A DNA stretch of 64,000 bases from Macrostomum hystrix (GCA_950097015.1 CATNEN010000029.1:4421501-4485500), one strand, 5' to 3'; shown: positions 44,780 to 56,247, counted from the stretch's first letter. Made by a program: numbers and translations. Notes: generated by a model from the letters alone, not told the origin.

Positions 44780-47560
44780 TGATACAATGCCAATATAACA
44801 GCAGCTAGGAGTACTTAGTAAACTAACAACCGACTAAAAAGGCAAGATATATCTACTGTAGATAGGCAAGAATTAAGGATATGTCTCTAGATAGAATACT
44901 ATATATACCGTGAGGAATAGTCAACGAGACAACAATTACAATTTTTCCCTAACAAACTATCTGAAAAACACTCGGGAAATTTAAGCGCTAAAAATCATGT
45001 ATAAAATGGTCAGAATATAACTCCTCTATTTTTTTTCGGATATGCACCATGCGATCGACCTATTTTGCGTAAATAATTTGCTTATTATGGAGATATCATG
45101 CATTGTGGATCCTTATTTCCAGTGAGAGTGAATATCTGATAGAGAAAAAGCAAATAGTTTCTTAGCCTATAAAAAATGGTGAGAGGACCTCTATAGCAAT
45201 CGCTTATCAGGCAAGATAGGCAAGTTTTGTACGCTCAAGTGTTGTATGTACGCACAAGTGTTGTACGCTCAGTGTTGTACGCTCACTATTTTATGTGACG
45301 CAACACGAAATTAAAATAGAAATGAAAAAATTGTTCGGGATGAAACTCATATGTATAGTATAACAAGTCTACAACGAAATCTAGATTTTTCATCATATTT
45401 GAATTTGAATGGATTCAATATTTACTCATGAAATTATATATCAACAAACGCTTAGATCACTAGACATTTAGCTAATCTGTCCATTTTAAGCCAATATTCC
45501 TAGAACTATTCTTGACATTAGTAATGTTTGCAAACTATGTCAAAGCTTAGAAAGAAGTTGGACCAGTAAATTAATAAAAGCAGTCTTAATTTGTCTTTAT
45601 TTTAATTTGAATACGTTATAATTGTTTCTTTGGTCTTATAGGTCTTATAGACTTATAGATTCATGTTATAAATTTTAGAATTATCCCATACTTCTAATAA
45701 ATAGTTTACCTGTAGCATTGTACAATTTTTATTTTGGCTATAGCTCTTTATATACTTAATTTATTTACTAGGCCCTAAAGCGTTTATTAAGAAAGAGGCC
45801 TATAGATGGTTAGCAATTCTAAGCCAAAATATTAATTCTTGTGAATGTTGTTTTTCAAGAAACAAACACAATTAATTGATTATTATGAAGATTTGCAATT
45901 AACAGTCATAGTCATATTACTGAAATTCTAGGCCTATTGAAAATCCTGTCAACTGTATCTTACTTTTATTAGCAAGATGACCAAGGACTTTTATGCTCAT
46001 TAATGAATCAAGCAAGTGCTTAGTGTCTGAGTACTTACTAAAATAAAAATATTATTAAGGCACTAGGCAGTCTAACCTAAATGCTTATGCTTTCTATTTA
46101 GGCCTTATGAACAAAGTAGATCCAATAAGGCAATCTTCTTACCAATAATAAATTGCTTAGTCCCCAAATCGATATTGTCCCTTTTTTAGAAATAAACAGC
46201 TAGCTAAGCTATGGATGATGTATTTGATTGGATCACTGAGTGACCACAAGTCCACAACAAATGGCATATCCAAAGGGGAGGTTGGAGATATTCACTCTTT
46301 TGTCATTTGCTTTTTTTCCTTCTAAATTTCCTAAGAGTGAATGAGCTGCAGCATCAAAGTCATGATGTAGGGCCAAAACAAAATTTTTATCTCCCCAAAA
46401 CAAAGTCCTGGTTATGTACTGGTGATTGACAAAGGTTGTCAAAGTATAAGATTGTAGTTATTGTAGTATATATAAATAAACAAGCTAGCTTAGAATTTTG
46501 CTAGCTAAATAAATGTTAATTTTAATGCATTTGTTGGAATATTGGCAAAAACAGAGTGTACACAATATAGGGGTAGTATTAAATGTCTGGCAAGCCTGTC
46601 TAGTTTTACCAAGATGTCAGTTTAAATATTAACTAAGAATTGTGCAAAGGAGAATAAAAAAGTAAATCACTGCAAATGTGATCCTCAAAGCCTGAAAAGC
46701 CTGTTAAAAAAATGACAGACACATGTCTGAAAAATGTGATTGATTCTAATTATACAATGCTAATGTTAGTTGAATTAACAAACAAACAAGGGACTATTGC
46801 TAAACCTAAGATTTTGTAGGTTAACATTGCAAGTATGTAGGACTAAAAAAATCTAGCTACTTTACTAATAAGCCCACTCATCATACTTAGGGCCTTGTGC
46901 CAACGACTCATAATAACACCTTATCTAAACATTGATATATGCTAAGACATGCACATATAGATATTGGCCTAGAATATTTATCACTCTGAAAGTATATGTT
47001 AAAAGTAAAAATACATTTTATTAAAAATTCAAAAAATTAGGGAACTAAACATTTTAGAAAGTTAAGAAATATTAAGGAATGTTAATAAATTTAACTTACA
47101 TAAATAGTCACTCAATGAATTGATAAGTCACTATTAAAAGTTAAGCTTGAAATTAACTAGTATTTTGTTGCATATTTTCCTAATATAGTTTAATGCTATT
47201 TTATTGCCATTGTAAAAAAACTAGAATCTGAATCTGGCAACTTGAATCTGAGTTGAACAAAGGGTATTTGCCTAGTAACTCAAATATTAGTCCATTCCAT
47301 ACCATATAATTAAAAAAGTCAACCTAAATGCATGAAAAATTTGTTTAATGAGTATAAATTCAACTAGCTTACTTATTAAGAGCTTGTATGGTTAAGATTC
47401 AAGAAATTTTATTCTTAAATATTTTTTCCTCATTTAGTTTAATAATGTGTGACAAGCATTTACCATAAGACATGTTACAATTGTGAAGCAAATACAAAGC
47501 AGTTATAGAATTTTTGTTATGCTTACTATATTTAGGCTGTATAAATATCTACTATACCTT
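44780..47560. other. AT-rich intergenic region upstream of RALGAPB
   Basis: About 2.8 kb of AT-rich unique sequence with a small GTTGTACGCTCA repeat at about 45228-45290. It must contain the RALGAPB promoter and any 5' UTR exon, but I cannot place them. No supported coding exon. Confidence 0.5.
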
Positions 47561-47584
47561 AAGATGTTAAACTATGCAGTCCGC

Positions 47585-48389
47585 ATGTACGAGTCCTGGG
47601 AGAGCTTACGTCAGCGCATTTACCAGCGATTTCGCAACACAGCAGATCATGTCTGGCAGCGCTCTGTTCTGCATGCCTTCCCGCCCGAGGTTGGCCGTCA
47701 GGTGGCGTCCAGCGTTGTCAAAAGCCTTTACGAAAGTGTTATTAATCGCGGAAATACAGTCTGCTTGGATACAGAGCAGGAGGTCCGCTGGACTATGGAG
47801 GCCATCTGTTATGGCCTAACGATGCCATTTAGCCGAACTGGTCCTTCTGACATTGAAGACACTGTTAGCCGTGCTAGCAGGGTCTACTGTCACTGGCTGG
47901 GCATCATGCTGCTGCCAGAGAATGAACTACGCGACGACGCCAGCATTCCTCGCATGCTGAAGGAGGATCCTAATTTGTACTGTCGCAGAATGCTGACCCA
48001 TCTGTTTAATGTGTTTGTACCGCGGCGGGACATTGTCGGCGGCGCTGGCGGTATAGGGCGGTCAGCAGCCGCCTGGGGGACCTCTCAGCCGTCGCTATCT
48101 TCGGCGCCAATCGATCGAGGCGGTAGCGGCGGCGGAGGCGGCCTCGCTAGCGGCGGCGGAAGCATTGCCGGCAGCGGCAGCATCGGTGGCGGCCTTGGGG
48201 CTAGCTCCGGCGCCACAGACGACGGACTTCGCTATCAGCTGACTGCGTGCAAGAATGTACTAACCAAGTGCCAGGAGATTACCGAAAAGTCCAAGATTAT
48301 CACGCCGGAAACCTGGGAGACTGTACTAGAGTTTCTTCTCATTGTCAATGATGTCATCCTGACGGAGCCGAGGGATACCAAAGAGCAGA
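47585..48389 (+). CDS. RALGAPB: RALGAPB exon 1 (coding)
   Basis: I choose ATG 47585 because MYESWESL matches the family start MYSEWRSL and follows an acceptor-like CTATGCAG|TCCGC. In-frame ATG 47564 is upstream. The exon encodes SVLHAFPPEVGRQVASSVVK, VRWTMEAICYGLTMPFS, YCHWLGIMLLPENEL, LTHLFNVFVPRR and PETWETVLEFLLIVNDVIL, all landmarks of the RALGAPB N-terminus. A Gly/Ser-rich insert of about 65 residues (48030-48225) is extra. Donor GCAGA|GTGAGT, phase 1. Confidence 0.92.
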
Positions 48390-48569
48390 GTGAGTTGCAC
48401 CTGCCCATCTGTGCTTCTTTTTCTCATTGCGACTATCACGATTTTGATATCTTTAGTTGCAGATATTTATCGCTAGTAAAGTTGACTTGACAAACTATTT
48501 GCATTTTTAGGTATATGATACTTGACTTTTTTATAATTTCACTATCTCAACAATGGAAAGACTACGCTA

Positions 48570-48865
48570 TTCCCCCCCTGGGAAAAGACCATGGTGATAT
48601 TTCAACTTCAATTTCACCCACTGCCTACTTCACGATAGCTCCCAAACGAATAGATTTTCGTGAAAGTCCGTCCTTTGGATCAAAGTTTTCCGCCCTTCAC
48701 AATGCCGACATAAATTCATGATGAAATTTTGTGAGCAAACAAATTTAGCTTTTGTTGGTGATATTTGCCACCAGACGCCGCGACGAGAATCTTTGTATAT
48801 CTCGACGATGACGATGTGTAATATTTGGTGAATATTTTAGTCTTTCTACTGTTAATGCTATAAGA
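48570..48865 (+). repeat. Dispersed repeat family D, diverged copy 3
   Basis: Contains ACCCACTGCCTACTTC, ATAGCTCCCAAACGAATAG, TTTCGTGAAAGTCCG and, further right, GACGAGAATCTTTGTATATC. It matches the copies at 20.1 and 53.2 kb and lies in RALGAPB intron 1. Confidence 0.65.
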
Positions 48866-48923
48866 TAGATCACTTATAACCATAAAGAAATGAATTGATA
48901 TAATGTAAACCGCCACACGGTAG

Positions 48924-49010
48924 CAGCGCTTGCCCTGCGTCAGCACTCGCTGGAGGAATCGAAGCGTTCCAAGAGCTCAGCGCACGCATTGAAAGAGTCT
49001 CTGGCGGAAG
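48924..49010 (+). CDS. RALGAPB: Possible cassette exon of RALGAPB (29 codons)
   Basis: Between CACACGGTAG|CAG and GCGGAAG|GTAGCT, 87 nt are open in the phase required by exon 1 (phase 1) and exon 2. It would insert ALRQHSLEESKRSSKSSAHA and ALKESLAE before HWAEQC. The upstream sequence lacks a good pyrimidine tract, and exons 1 and 2 join well without it, so it may be alternative or false. The acceptor is a NAGNAG (TAGCAG), allowing 29 or 28 codons. Confidence 0.45.
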
Positions 49011-49274
49011 GTAGCTCATTATTTTCAGCTCTCTGCTAAATGCTCACTACATTAGCACACTACATTTGTTCTTTTTCTCTGTAATGTCCATTTTGTGAAT
49101 TTTTCGCTAAAAACTGCCTGCACTACCCTATTTTGGCGTTGTGATCAGCTCAGGGACCCATTATTGTAATTCTTGGCGTCAGTTAACTGTATTTTGTTTG
49201 AATTTGCACGAATTTATTGATTTTTTAGTCCTTTTTGATTGCTAGTTATTTATAGTTGCAGGCTAACTAATAAG

Positions 49275-49580
49275 ATATTGGCAGCACACTCTCACGCATT
49301 TGCCTCTCGCACCAAGGTCCCTGAGCTCGATTCCGCGGCGAGGCCACATTCATTTGGGGCGCAGCCGCGAAGAGAGCTCGGGGCTGGTCGTGCAATCTGT
49401 GCACTTGAGGGCCAACCTCCTAGGCACAGTGAGAGTGTACACTGCCTGACCATGAGAAAGTCAGTGCAGATGTACACACCTGTGTGCGTGTATTTAGAAG
49501 TGAGCGGAATCGGCACAATTCGCTGGCTGCGGGTCTAGTGTCGCCAATTAATATGCCAGTGCTCACAGACCTCCAGAGAA
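49275..49580 (+). mobile_element. SINE family B, in RALGAPB intron 1
   Basis: Partial tRNA-like head (CTCGCACCAAGGTCCCTGAG, CTCGATTCC), GGCCACATTCATTTGGGGCG, GTACACTGCCTGACCATGAG and GTACACACCTGTGTGCG, plus the CTGCGGGTCTAGTGTCGCC tail. The head is 5'-truncated relative to 37.8 kb. Confidence 0.82.
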
Positions 49581-49584
49581 TGTA

Positions 49585-50425
49585 AGCAAAATTATTTGGC
49601 CGGTTAGCTGTAGTATATAAAAATGCTTTGAATATTGTTGTACCAAATTTTTAAGTCCAATTTTCTCGATTGACTAATTAAAAGACATTTAAGCAAGAAA
49701 AGCCAGAAAAAGTTATACTTTACAGGGACTTTTGTAATGGCAATAATAAATAAGTGTTTTTACTTAGACCAAAGATCAATGCAACTTAGTAAGTAATTAT
49801 ACTAAATTTAACATACCTTTTTGCACTCGTTTTAACCTAACCTTTCCATTCATTTTAACCTAAATTAAAATGGTTTCCCATACACCAAGACAAATAGCGT
49901 GCATTATTATTATTTAGTATTTAGTCAATATAGTTTCTGGAAATAGTTTTTTTGTTTAATTACTAATGCATACAATGCTAGTTTAAGTAGCGCATTTGAT
50001 ACCTACACAGTACTGGAGATTTAATTAGGGCATTCGAAAATAGGTCCTATTTTCTGCAAACATTACTTAGCTATTAGACACGCCTACAAATATGCACCTA
50101 GAGTGTTTTGTAATTCTGTGTTTGCAAGTTTTTCTTTCGTAATTTAATTTAGATTGTCTGTTACTTCTAGTATTTTCTGTGTTCAGACTGTTTTGTAGTG
50201 CATTGCTTCAGTAAGCATGCTAGCTACCAAATATGCTAAGGTATGAGATAACTTAGATAATCTGTGCTGTTAGCTCTTTCAAAATTTTCCTTACGTATGT
50301 CATCGAACGAACGAACTTTAGGTTTTTAGTCCATTGGGTCATTGGTCACTAACACAAACCGAAGGCTTAATAACAATATGGTTTTATAGTTTAAAAACGT
50401 CTCAGCTTAAAATTAGCATTTGGGG
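49585..50425. other. RALGAPB intron 1, nothing recognised
   Basis: AT-rich unique sequence. Confidence 0.5.
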
Positions 50426-50429
50426 TAAC

Positions 50430-51135
50430 TCCTTTCTCATCTCTACCGTATCTCATCTCTTTTTCTCTTCCTTGTTTCATATCTCCCCGGTCTCATTTCT
50501 CCCCTGACCCACCTCTCCTTGTGTAATCTCTCCCTGCTCCATCTCTCCGTCCTATCTCTCATTTTATCATTTCACCTGTCTCATCTCTCCCTGTCTCATC
50601 TCTCCCTGTCTCATCTCCCCCTGTCTCATCTCTCCCCTGTCTCATCTCTCCCCTGTCTCATCTCCCCCTGTCTCATCTCTCCCCTGTCTCATCTCTCCCC
50701 TGTCTTATCTCTCCCCTGTCCTATTTCTCCCCTGTCTCATCTCTCCCCTGTCTCATCTCTCCCCTGTCTCATCTCTCCCCTGTCCTATTTCTCGCCTGTC
50801 TCATCTCTCCCCTGTCCTATTTCTCCCCTGTCTCATCTCTCCCCTGTCTCATCTCTCCCCTGTCCTATTTCTCCCCTGTCTCATCTCTCCTCTGTCTTAT
50901 CTCCCCATGTCTCATCTCTCCCCTGTCTCATCTCTCCCCTGTCTCATCTCTCCCCGGTCTCATCTCCCCCTGTCTCATCTCTCCCTGTCTCATCTCTCCC
51001 CTGTCTCATCTCCCCCCTGTCTCATCTCTCCCCTGTCTCATCTCTCCCCTGTCTCATCCCTCCCATGTCTTATCTCCCCATGTCTCATCTCTCCCATGTC
51101 TCATCTCTCTCTGTCTTATCTCTCCCTGTCACACT
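50430..51135. repeat. 16-bp tandem array CTCATCTCTCCCCTGT, RALGAPB intron 1
   Basis: About 43 copies with TTATCTC, CTATTTC and shortened variants. The unit differs by one base from the CTCATCTCTCCCGTGT array in intron 7. Confidence 0.97.
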
Positions 51136-51286
51136 AGTCCGTGAAAACTCATGTGTGGTGTGGGACCAACAGATAACAAAGTTGTCGATAAAATCGTAGT
51201 TAAAATTTCAATCTCAAATGAGATGTTAGTGCGAGTGCTCTACACTCCTATTCTCTATTCTCTCCTAAATTGATCACATGATACAG

Positions 51287-51968
51287 ACCACTGGGCTGAG
51301 CAATGCAAGCGCGTCATTGACGTGCTCATGCGCACCTGGCTACTAGCCTGCCGCAGTCATTTTCCTCGGCCGCCGCTGTGGAAGACCTTCCGCGAGCTCC
51401 TAGTCGGCTGGCGGCATCACGAGGAGGTGGCCGTCAAATGGGGTGAGGCGGTGCGCGAACTCACCGAGTCGTTGCTAGGCGCCAAGCGGTCGCCTCACCT
51501 ACTGCTGCATTGGGACCTTGGCCAGGAGACTATTCGCCAGGCCTGGTTCCGAGTGCTCCATCTCATGCCCAGTCCGGCCGACCTATGCTCCGCGGCGTCT
51601 CCTGCAGCATTGTCCGCCTCCGCCGCCGTTGGAGCCTCGTCCGTTGATTTACTGCCGTCGGCGGCGTCAGCCGGCACTCGTCGGCAGCAGCTGGCCGACG
51701 ATTCGGCCGCCAGGAGTCGCCAGTTGCCGGCCATCTTTCATCAGCTTGTTCTCGTCCTATCAGACACTGCCGGCCAGTTGCTCAACGCCAGACGGCAACA
51801 GCAGAGGCCGCACGGCAATTCCCTGCTTCACCTGCTCGGCGCTTGGCTGTTCGACTGTGCCGCAGTGACTGATCTGGAATATAAGCAGGGCAGGGCCGAG
51901 GCCTGCGGCTGCCTCTGCCGGGTGTTCTCCAACTGCCGGCCCGATTTCCTGCCCGTCTATCTTGCTAG
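51287..51968 (+). CDS. RALGAPB: RALGAPB exon 2
   Basis: Acceptor ATGATACAG|ACCACT (phase 1 in); donor GCTAG|GTGGGT (phase 2 out). It encodes VLMRTWLLACRSHFPRPPLW + KTFRELLVGWRHH, matching family EVWLLACTRCFPTPPYWKT...WRHH. Then come QAWFRVLHLMPSPADL, NSLLHLLGAWLFDCAAV and GRAEACGCLCRVF, all family landmarks. The variable Ser/Ala-rich middle is shorter than in human. Confidence 0.93.
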
Positions 51969-52179
51969 GTGGGTCTCATGCTTAATGCTCATGCTGCATA
52001 AAACTGTCCTGTCCGTGGACTGGGGGCTGTCAAATATCTACCCTAGCAAAAGCTTTTTCCCATTCGATGGGATTCCGATGATCGATTCCCGAACAACGAT
52101 GTTTTTATAAATAATGATTACGTTTCATACACATAACTCGCAATGTATCAATGTTCCATCTGCAATTAAAACGTCACAG

Positions 52180-52336
52180 ATTCTACACTACTCTGTTCAA
52201 CGCATTGGAGCCACCAACTCAGCCACTTCTAGTGACTACAGTGGTCTATCACTCGCAAGGCCTGCTGTCTGCCGGTCTTGAAGGAGTGCACGTACTTTTG
52301 CCTAGCTTTTTCAGAGCTGTGCACTATATACTAAAG
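52180..52336 (+). CDS. RALGAPB: RALGAPB exon 3
   Basis: Acceptor ACGTCACAG|ATTCTA; donor CTAAAG|GTGAGG; phase 2 to 0. It encodes FYTTLFNALEP...VVYHSQGLLSAGLEGVHVLL then PSFFRAVHYIL, aligning with family SRFYMLLIQGL..VLASVILNSPPLFCCDLKG..VVPYFISALETIL. Confidence 0.9.
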
Positions 52337-52452
52337 GTGAGGCTGCTGGCTCTGTATTTAGATAAAGAGGTGTTTAACATGATATTTTAAGATTTAGATG
52401 CCCTCCTAAGTGCCCTCTACCTGGAACCCACCAACCCCCAACCGCCCAGCAG

Positions 52453-52801
52453 GACCCTCTGGGCAACCTGCCAACCACTGTCGCCAGCGCCGTCGAGTTG
52501 CAGAGATCTGCGGTGCGCCTCTTGCTGTCCATGATCGCCCTGCCGAATCACTTCGGCCAATCCGAGATTCTCCACCCGTTGGACTCTCACGCCCAGACGC
52601 GAACTTTCCTATCGCTTCGTCAGGACATTGTTGTTCTGTTGCTCGATACCCTTCTATTCCTGCGTGACTCTCATTGTGTACAGATGCTGCTGTGCGCCCT
52701 GCTGTGCATTGCGGAAGATTTGGCCAGTTATGAGAATCTGGTACATAGCGACGAGTCGTGTACTGATAATGCCACAGTTCGTGCACCATCAAAACCGCCA
52801 G
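52453..52801 (+). CDS. RALGAPB: RALGAPB exon 4
   Basis: Acceptor CGCCCAGCAG|GACCCT, phase 0 in. It encodes VELQRSAVRLLLSMIALPNH + FGQ (family [22 protein letters not shown]), TFLSLRQDIVVLLLDTL and QMLLCALLCIAEDLASYEN. The donor is AACCGCCAG|GTACGC at 52802 (phase 1), joining to ACTCGG at 52929 to give PPDSVQML. An alternative donor CTT|GTAACT at 52810, with an acceptor TTGCAG|TATTTT at about 52875, is also in frame and would add about 20 residues. Confidence 0.88.
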
Positions 52802-52928
52802 GTACGCTTGTAACTTAAATTGTTGCTAACAACTGAACTCCTATAATCTATTTTTAATAAGTCTGGCTTGCAGTATTTTCAAAATAGAACTTCAAAACTT
52901 GAACTCATAATCCGCCGACTATACTCAG

Positions 52929-53077
52929 ACTCGGTTCAGATGCTGTTCAATCAGGCTGTTGCGGCTATTTGCAAGCGCCTCAATCTGGAGCCCGACTCTG
53001 CTCTAAAGATGGACTACGATACTACCCTGACTGCCTTGGACGTGTTAAGTCACCTTGCCCGACTTCCAGTTGGACAT
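52929..53077 (+). CDS. RALGAPB: RALGAPB exon 5
   Basis: Acceptor ATACTCAG|ACTCGG; donor GGACAT|GTGAGC; phase 1 to 0. It encodes DSVQMLFNQAVAAICKRLN and DTTLTALDVLSHLARLPVGH, aligning with family DSAAGLLIRSIHLVTQRLN...SLAALELLSGLAKVKV. A 5'-extended form from about 52875 is possible. Confidence 0.87.
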
Positions 53078-53194
53078 GTGAGCTTGCTTTAAAGTACTTT
53101 TTCTATACCGAGTGAAAATGTGATAGTGGGGTTGATAGTTGGCAATAACTGCACATTCAGTGTAATATATAAACGTTAATAGTAGTAGTCGTTT

Positions 53195-53490
53195 AGCTGT
53201 AGAAACACCACGGGGCTATTTTAAATACCCACAATAGCTCCGAAACCGAATTACTGATTTTCGTGAAAGCAAAAAAAAATTCGCCCTATACAATTACGAA
53301 CTTTCAAAGCATTCCAACGTCAGAATCCAACTACAATACAACTACAATCCAACTACCTACAATAATTTTGTGAAAAGTAGCAATCCGTGGTTTTTGCCAT
53401 CAGACACTTTGACGAGAATCTTTGAATATCTCTATGATGCCCATGGTTTGCAATTCTGGAAGCTGTTTCATCGGTTAGAGCAGAAAATTT
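53195..53490 (+). repeat. Dispersed repeat family D, diverged copy 4
   Basis: Matches TTTAAATACCCACAATAGCT, CCGAATTACTGATTTTCGTG and GACGAGAATCTTTGAATATC of the other copies; interrupted by a CAACTACAATC duplication. It lies in RALGAPB intron 5. Confidence 0.6.
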
Positions 53491-54130
53491 TGGCCCATTT
53501 TCTGCATTGTCGTAGAAATTGTTTGAATCATTTGAACGATGCAGAAAAAGATAAATGTGTATCTGTTAATAGTTGAACATGTCTGATCTGTCGTACTAGA
53601 AGCCTCAGACATTTAGTTGTTTTAAAATATCCACATATGAGACACATTCGACTGTTACGAAAACATGCTTTATCTGGTTAAATATTATATTTTTCCTTTT
53701 ACAAAACTTATAAAGTTGCAATAACAAAAAGGCACATAAAAGTGATATTAAACATTTTATTATACGAGAACAGCATTCAAGTGTAATTATACTGGTACTG
53801 GCGTATACTTCGATCATGGTTGCAAAATCTTCGTATATTTTCGTCCTGTTCAACTATAATAGTAAGACTGTTAATTAATGATGACAACCAAAACTAGTTC
53901 CAGTGCAAAGTGTGCGTGGGGTTCCTAATTGCTAGTCTATTATACTAAAAACTCGATTTCCGTTCTTTGCTTATTCCGCAGTTATAGTTGAACTTTGCAG
54001 ATGAAAATTTTTAGTTAGTATTTATTGATGAGTACTTATTTGTTGCTGGAAGATTTCTTTGCTGTTTTAAGCCCCCGTGGCGAAGTTCTTTTCGATATTC
54101 CTCAAAGCCTGGCCAAATTATTTTTTACGT
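53490..54130. other. RALGAPB intron 5, nothing else recognised
   Basis: AT-rich unique sequence up to the acceptor at 54132. Confidence 0.5.
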
Positions 54131-54132
54131 AG

Positions 54133-54587
54133 GGCTCATTCGGCAGTCAGTCTAATACGCACAATTTATTAAAGAACTGCATCCGCTGGCTGTGCGATTT
54201 CATCAGCAATCAGTGCGCCCAGCCGAGGCAGCAGCACTCGCGCTTCCTGCACTCCCAGATTGTGGCCACCTACGACTGCCTGTCCCAATGGGCACTGAAC
54301 TATCCCCGGCTGCTATTAGAAGACGACACGCTACTCTGCCTGTTGGACATTGTTGAGCTAGGCCTGTCCGGCTCCAAGTCGCGCACTGAGCATCGCGGCG
54401 AAGCCATCCGTCAAGAGCCCAAACGGGTTAAGCAGCGCAGCCCTCACTCGGCTAGGCTGGCCCAAGCGGCCGAGTGCCTACTGTCACTCATCATGTCCCA
54501 GGTGGGCGCCTTTCCGCCGCCTCTTGGGCCTCAAACAGCCTACGGCAGCCTGCTCACCGAGGATTCATTTCCGGATTGTCGGCGCAG
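54133..54587 (+). CDS. RALGAPB: RALGAPB exon 6
   Basis: Acceptor TTTACGTAG|GGCTCA; donor CGGCGCAG|GTGAGA; phase 0 to 2. It encodes HSQIVATYDCLSQWALNYP (family HSMIVAAFQCLCVWLTEHP), LLCLLDIVELGLSGSKSRTE (family EVLEIVELGISGSKSKNNE) and AECLLSLIMSQVGAFPPPLG (family ATLTCIMQLLGAFPSPSG). Among the most conserved parts of the protein. Confidence 0.95.
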
Positions 54588-54589
54588 GT

Positions 54590-55010
54590 GAGACTCATCT
54601 CTCAGTGTCTCATCTCTCCCGTATCTCATCTCTCCCGTGTCTCATCTCTCCCGTGTCTCATCTCTCCTGTGTCTCATCTCTCCAGTGTCTTATCATCCAG
54701 TTTCTCATCTCTCCAGTGTCTTATCATCCAGTTTCTCATCTCTCCAGTGTCTTATCATCCTGTGTCTCATCTCTCCAGTGTCTTATCATCCAGTTTCTCA
54801 TCTCTCCAGTGTCTTATCATCCAGTTTCTCATCTCTCCAGTGTCTTATCATCCTGTGTCTCATCTCTCCAGTGTCTTATCATCCAGTTTCTCATCTCTCC
54901 AGTGTCTTATCATCCAGTTTCTCATCTCTCCAGTGTCTTATCATCCAGTTTCTCATCTCTCCAGTGTCTTATCATCCAGTTTCTCATCTCCGTGTCTCAT
55001 CTCTTCACTG
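54590..55010. repeat. Tandem array in RALGAPB intron 6
   Basis: Begins at the donor itself. The first units are 16-bp CTCATCTCTCCCGTGT-like, then a 29-bp compound unit (CTCATCTCTCCAGTGTCTTA + TCATCCAGTTT). Confidence 0.97.
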
Positions 55011-55102
55011 TCGTATTGATATTTTTATATTCTCTATTTTTGCGCTGAAGTTAAATAGGCTTGTATAAAAGACTCACTTACAATGTTCCTTCGGCCGCCC
55101 AG

Positions 55103-55491
55103 GTACCTGGCTTTGAACGGCTCGTTGATTCTCGCCGTCCTTGAGCCAAACAGCCCGAAGCGGACGCTGCCATCCGCGGTTGTGATTGTCCGCGGCCCGT
55201 TCGGCCGGCAGGTCTGGCAGGCCGACATGCGGGACGCTCCCAGGCCGCCTGATCTGCAGCTGCCGCCTGCAGCGCCGCATCCAGCGCGTCGACCGGCGCC
55301 CGACCCGTCGCTGCTGCCCTACTGGCGATACACCGAGGGCCGTCGGGCGCCGCCATATTTCCCACATGAGCCGCCCGGAGTGCCGACAGTTCGCGCCGAC
55401 GCCTCGGTGCCGACTCTGGCGTCGGTGACGCCGAACAGTGGCGAAGTGCTGCGCCTGATGGCTCAGGCTCGCGTGCCCGAGCGAATGCCCT
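55103..55491 (+). CDS. RALGAPB: RALGAPB exon 7
   Basis: Acceptor GCCGCCCAG|GTACCT; donor TGCCCT|GTGAGT; phase 2 to 1. It encodes RYLALNGSLILAVLE, then SAVVIVRGPFGRQVWQADMR, aligning with family RYFVLDNSVILAMLE...VTVLVRGMSGRLAWAQQL. A Pro/Arg-rich stretch follows (PDPSLLPYWRYTEGRR). This opens the C-terminal half, which carries the inactive GAP-like fold. Confidence 0.93.
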
Positions 55492-55529
55492 GTGAGTTCT
55501 CGATTTTCTCGGCACCGCATTCTGTAATT

Positions 55530-55946
55530 ATTTCTCTCTCCCGTGTCTCATCTCTCCCGTGTCTCATCTCTCCCGTGTCTCATCTCTCCCGTGTCTCATC
55601 TCGCCCGTGTCTCATCTCTCCCGTGTCTCATCTCTCCCGTGTATCATCTCTCCCGTGTCTTATCTCTCTCGTGTCTCATCTCTCCCGTGTCTTATCTCGC
55701 CCGTGTCTCATCTCTCCCGTGTCTCATCTCGCCCGTGTCTTATCTCTCCCGTGTCTCATCTCTCCCGTGTCTCATCTCTCCCGTGTATCATCTCTCCCGT
55801 GTCTTATCTCTCTCGTGTCTCATCTCTCCCGTGTCTTATCTCGCCCGTGTCTTATCTCTCCAGTGTCTCATCTCTCCCGTGTCTCATCTCTCCCGTGTCT
55901 CATCTCTCCCGTGTCTCATCTCTCTCGTGTGTCATCTCTCCCGTCA
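55530..55946. repeat. 16-bp tandem array CTCATCTCTCCCGTGT, RALGAPB intron 7
   Basis: About 26 copies with CTCGCCC, TTATCTC and TATCATC variants; a block at about 55628-55690 recurs near 55765-55830. Same core unit as introns 1 and 6. Confidence 0.97.
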
Positions 55947-56247
55947 AATTTCTAGCGCAGTTGTAGAGTCGTTTAAAAATTGTCATTTACAACTCAAATT
56001 GCTGCTCCAAATGCTTTAAGGTCGACTTTATTTGTGAAAAAAAGTTTAATGGATATTTTTGACCAATCAGAGACTTTAGTAAAAATATAGTTTTGATGAT
56101 TTAAATTTCCTCGTGCCTTTCCCCTAGTTTTTTTACAATTATATTCTGTCAAAACGGCCCGTTTGAGGGCCACCTAAAATAGATTCGCGATCTAGTTAAA
56201 AAACTCGGACTCACACAGCAAAATCCTATTCATATTGTTCTCTGCAG

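Noticed and set aside
46233-46442. Minus-strand 69-codon frame in the AT-rich intergenic region
   Set aside because: Non-repetitive but too short, no recognisable domain, no flanking splice pattern or neighbour.
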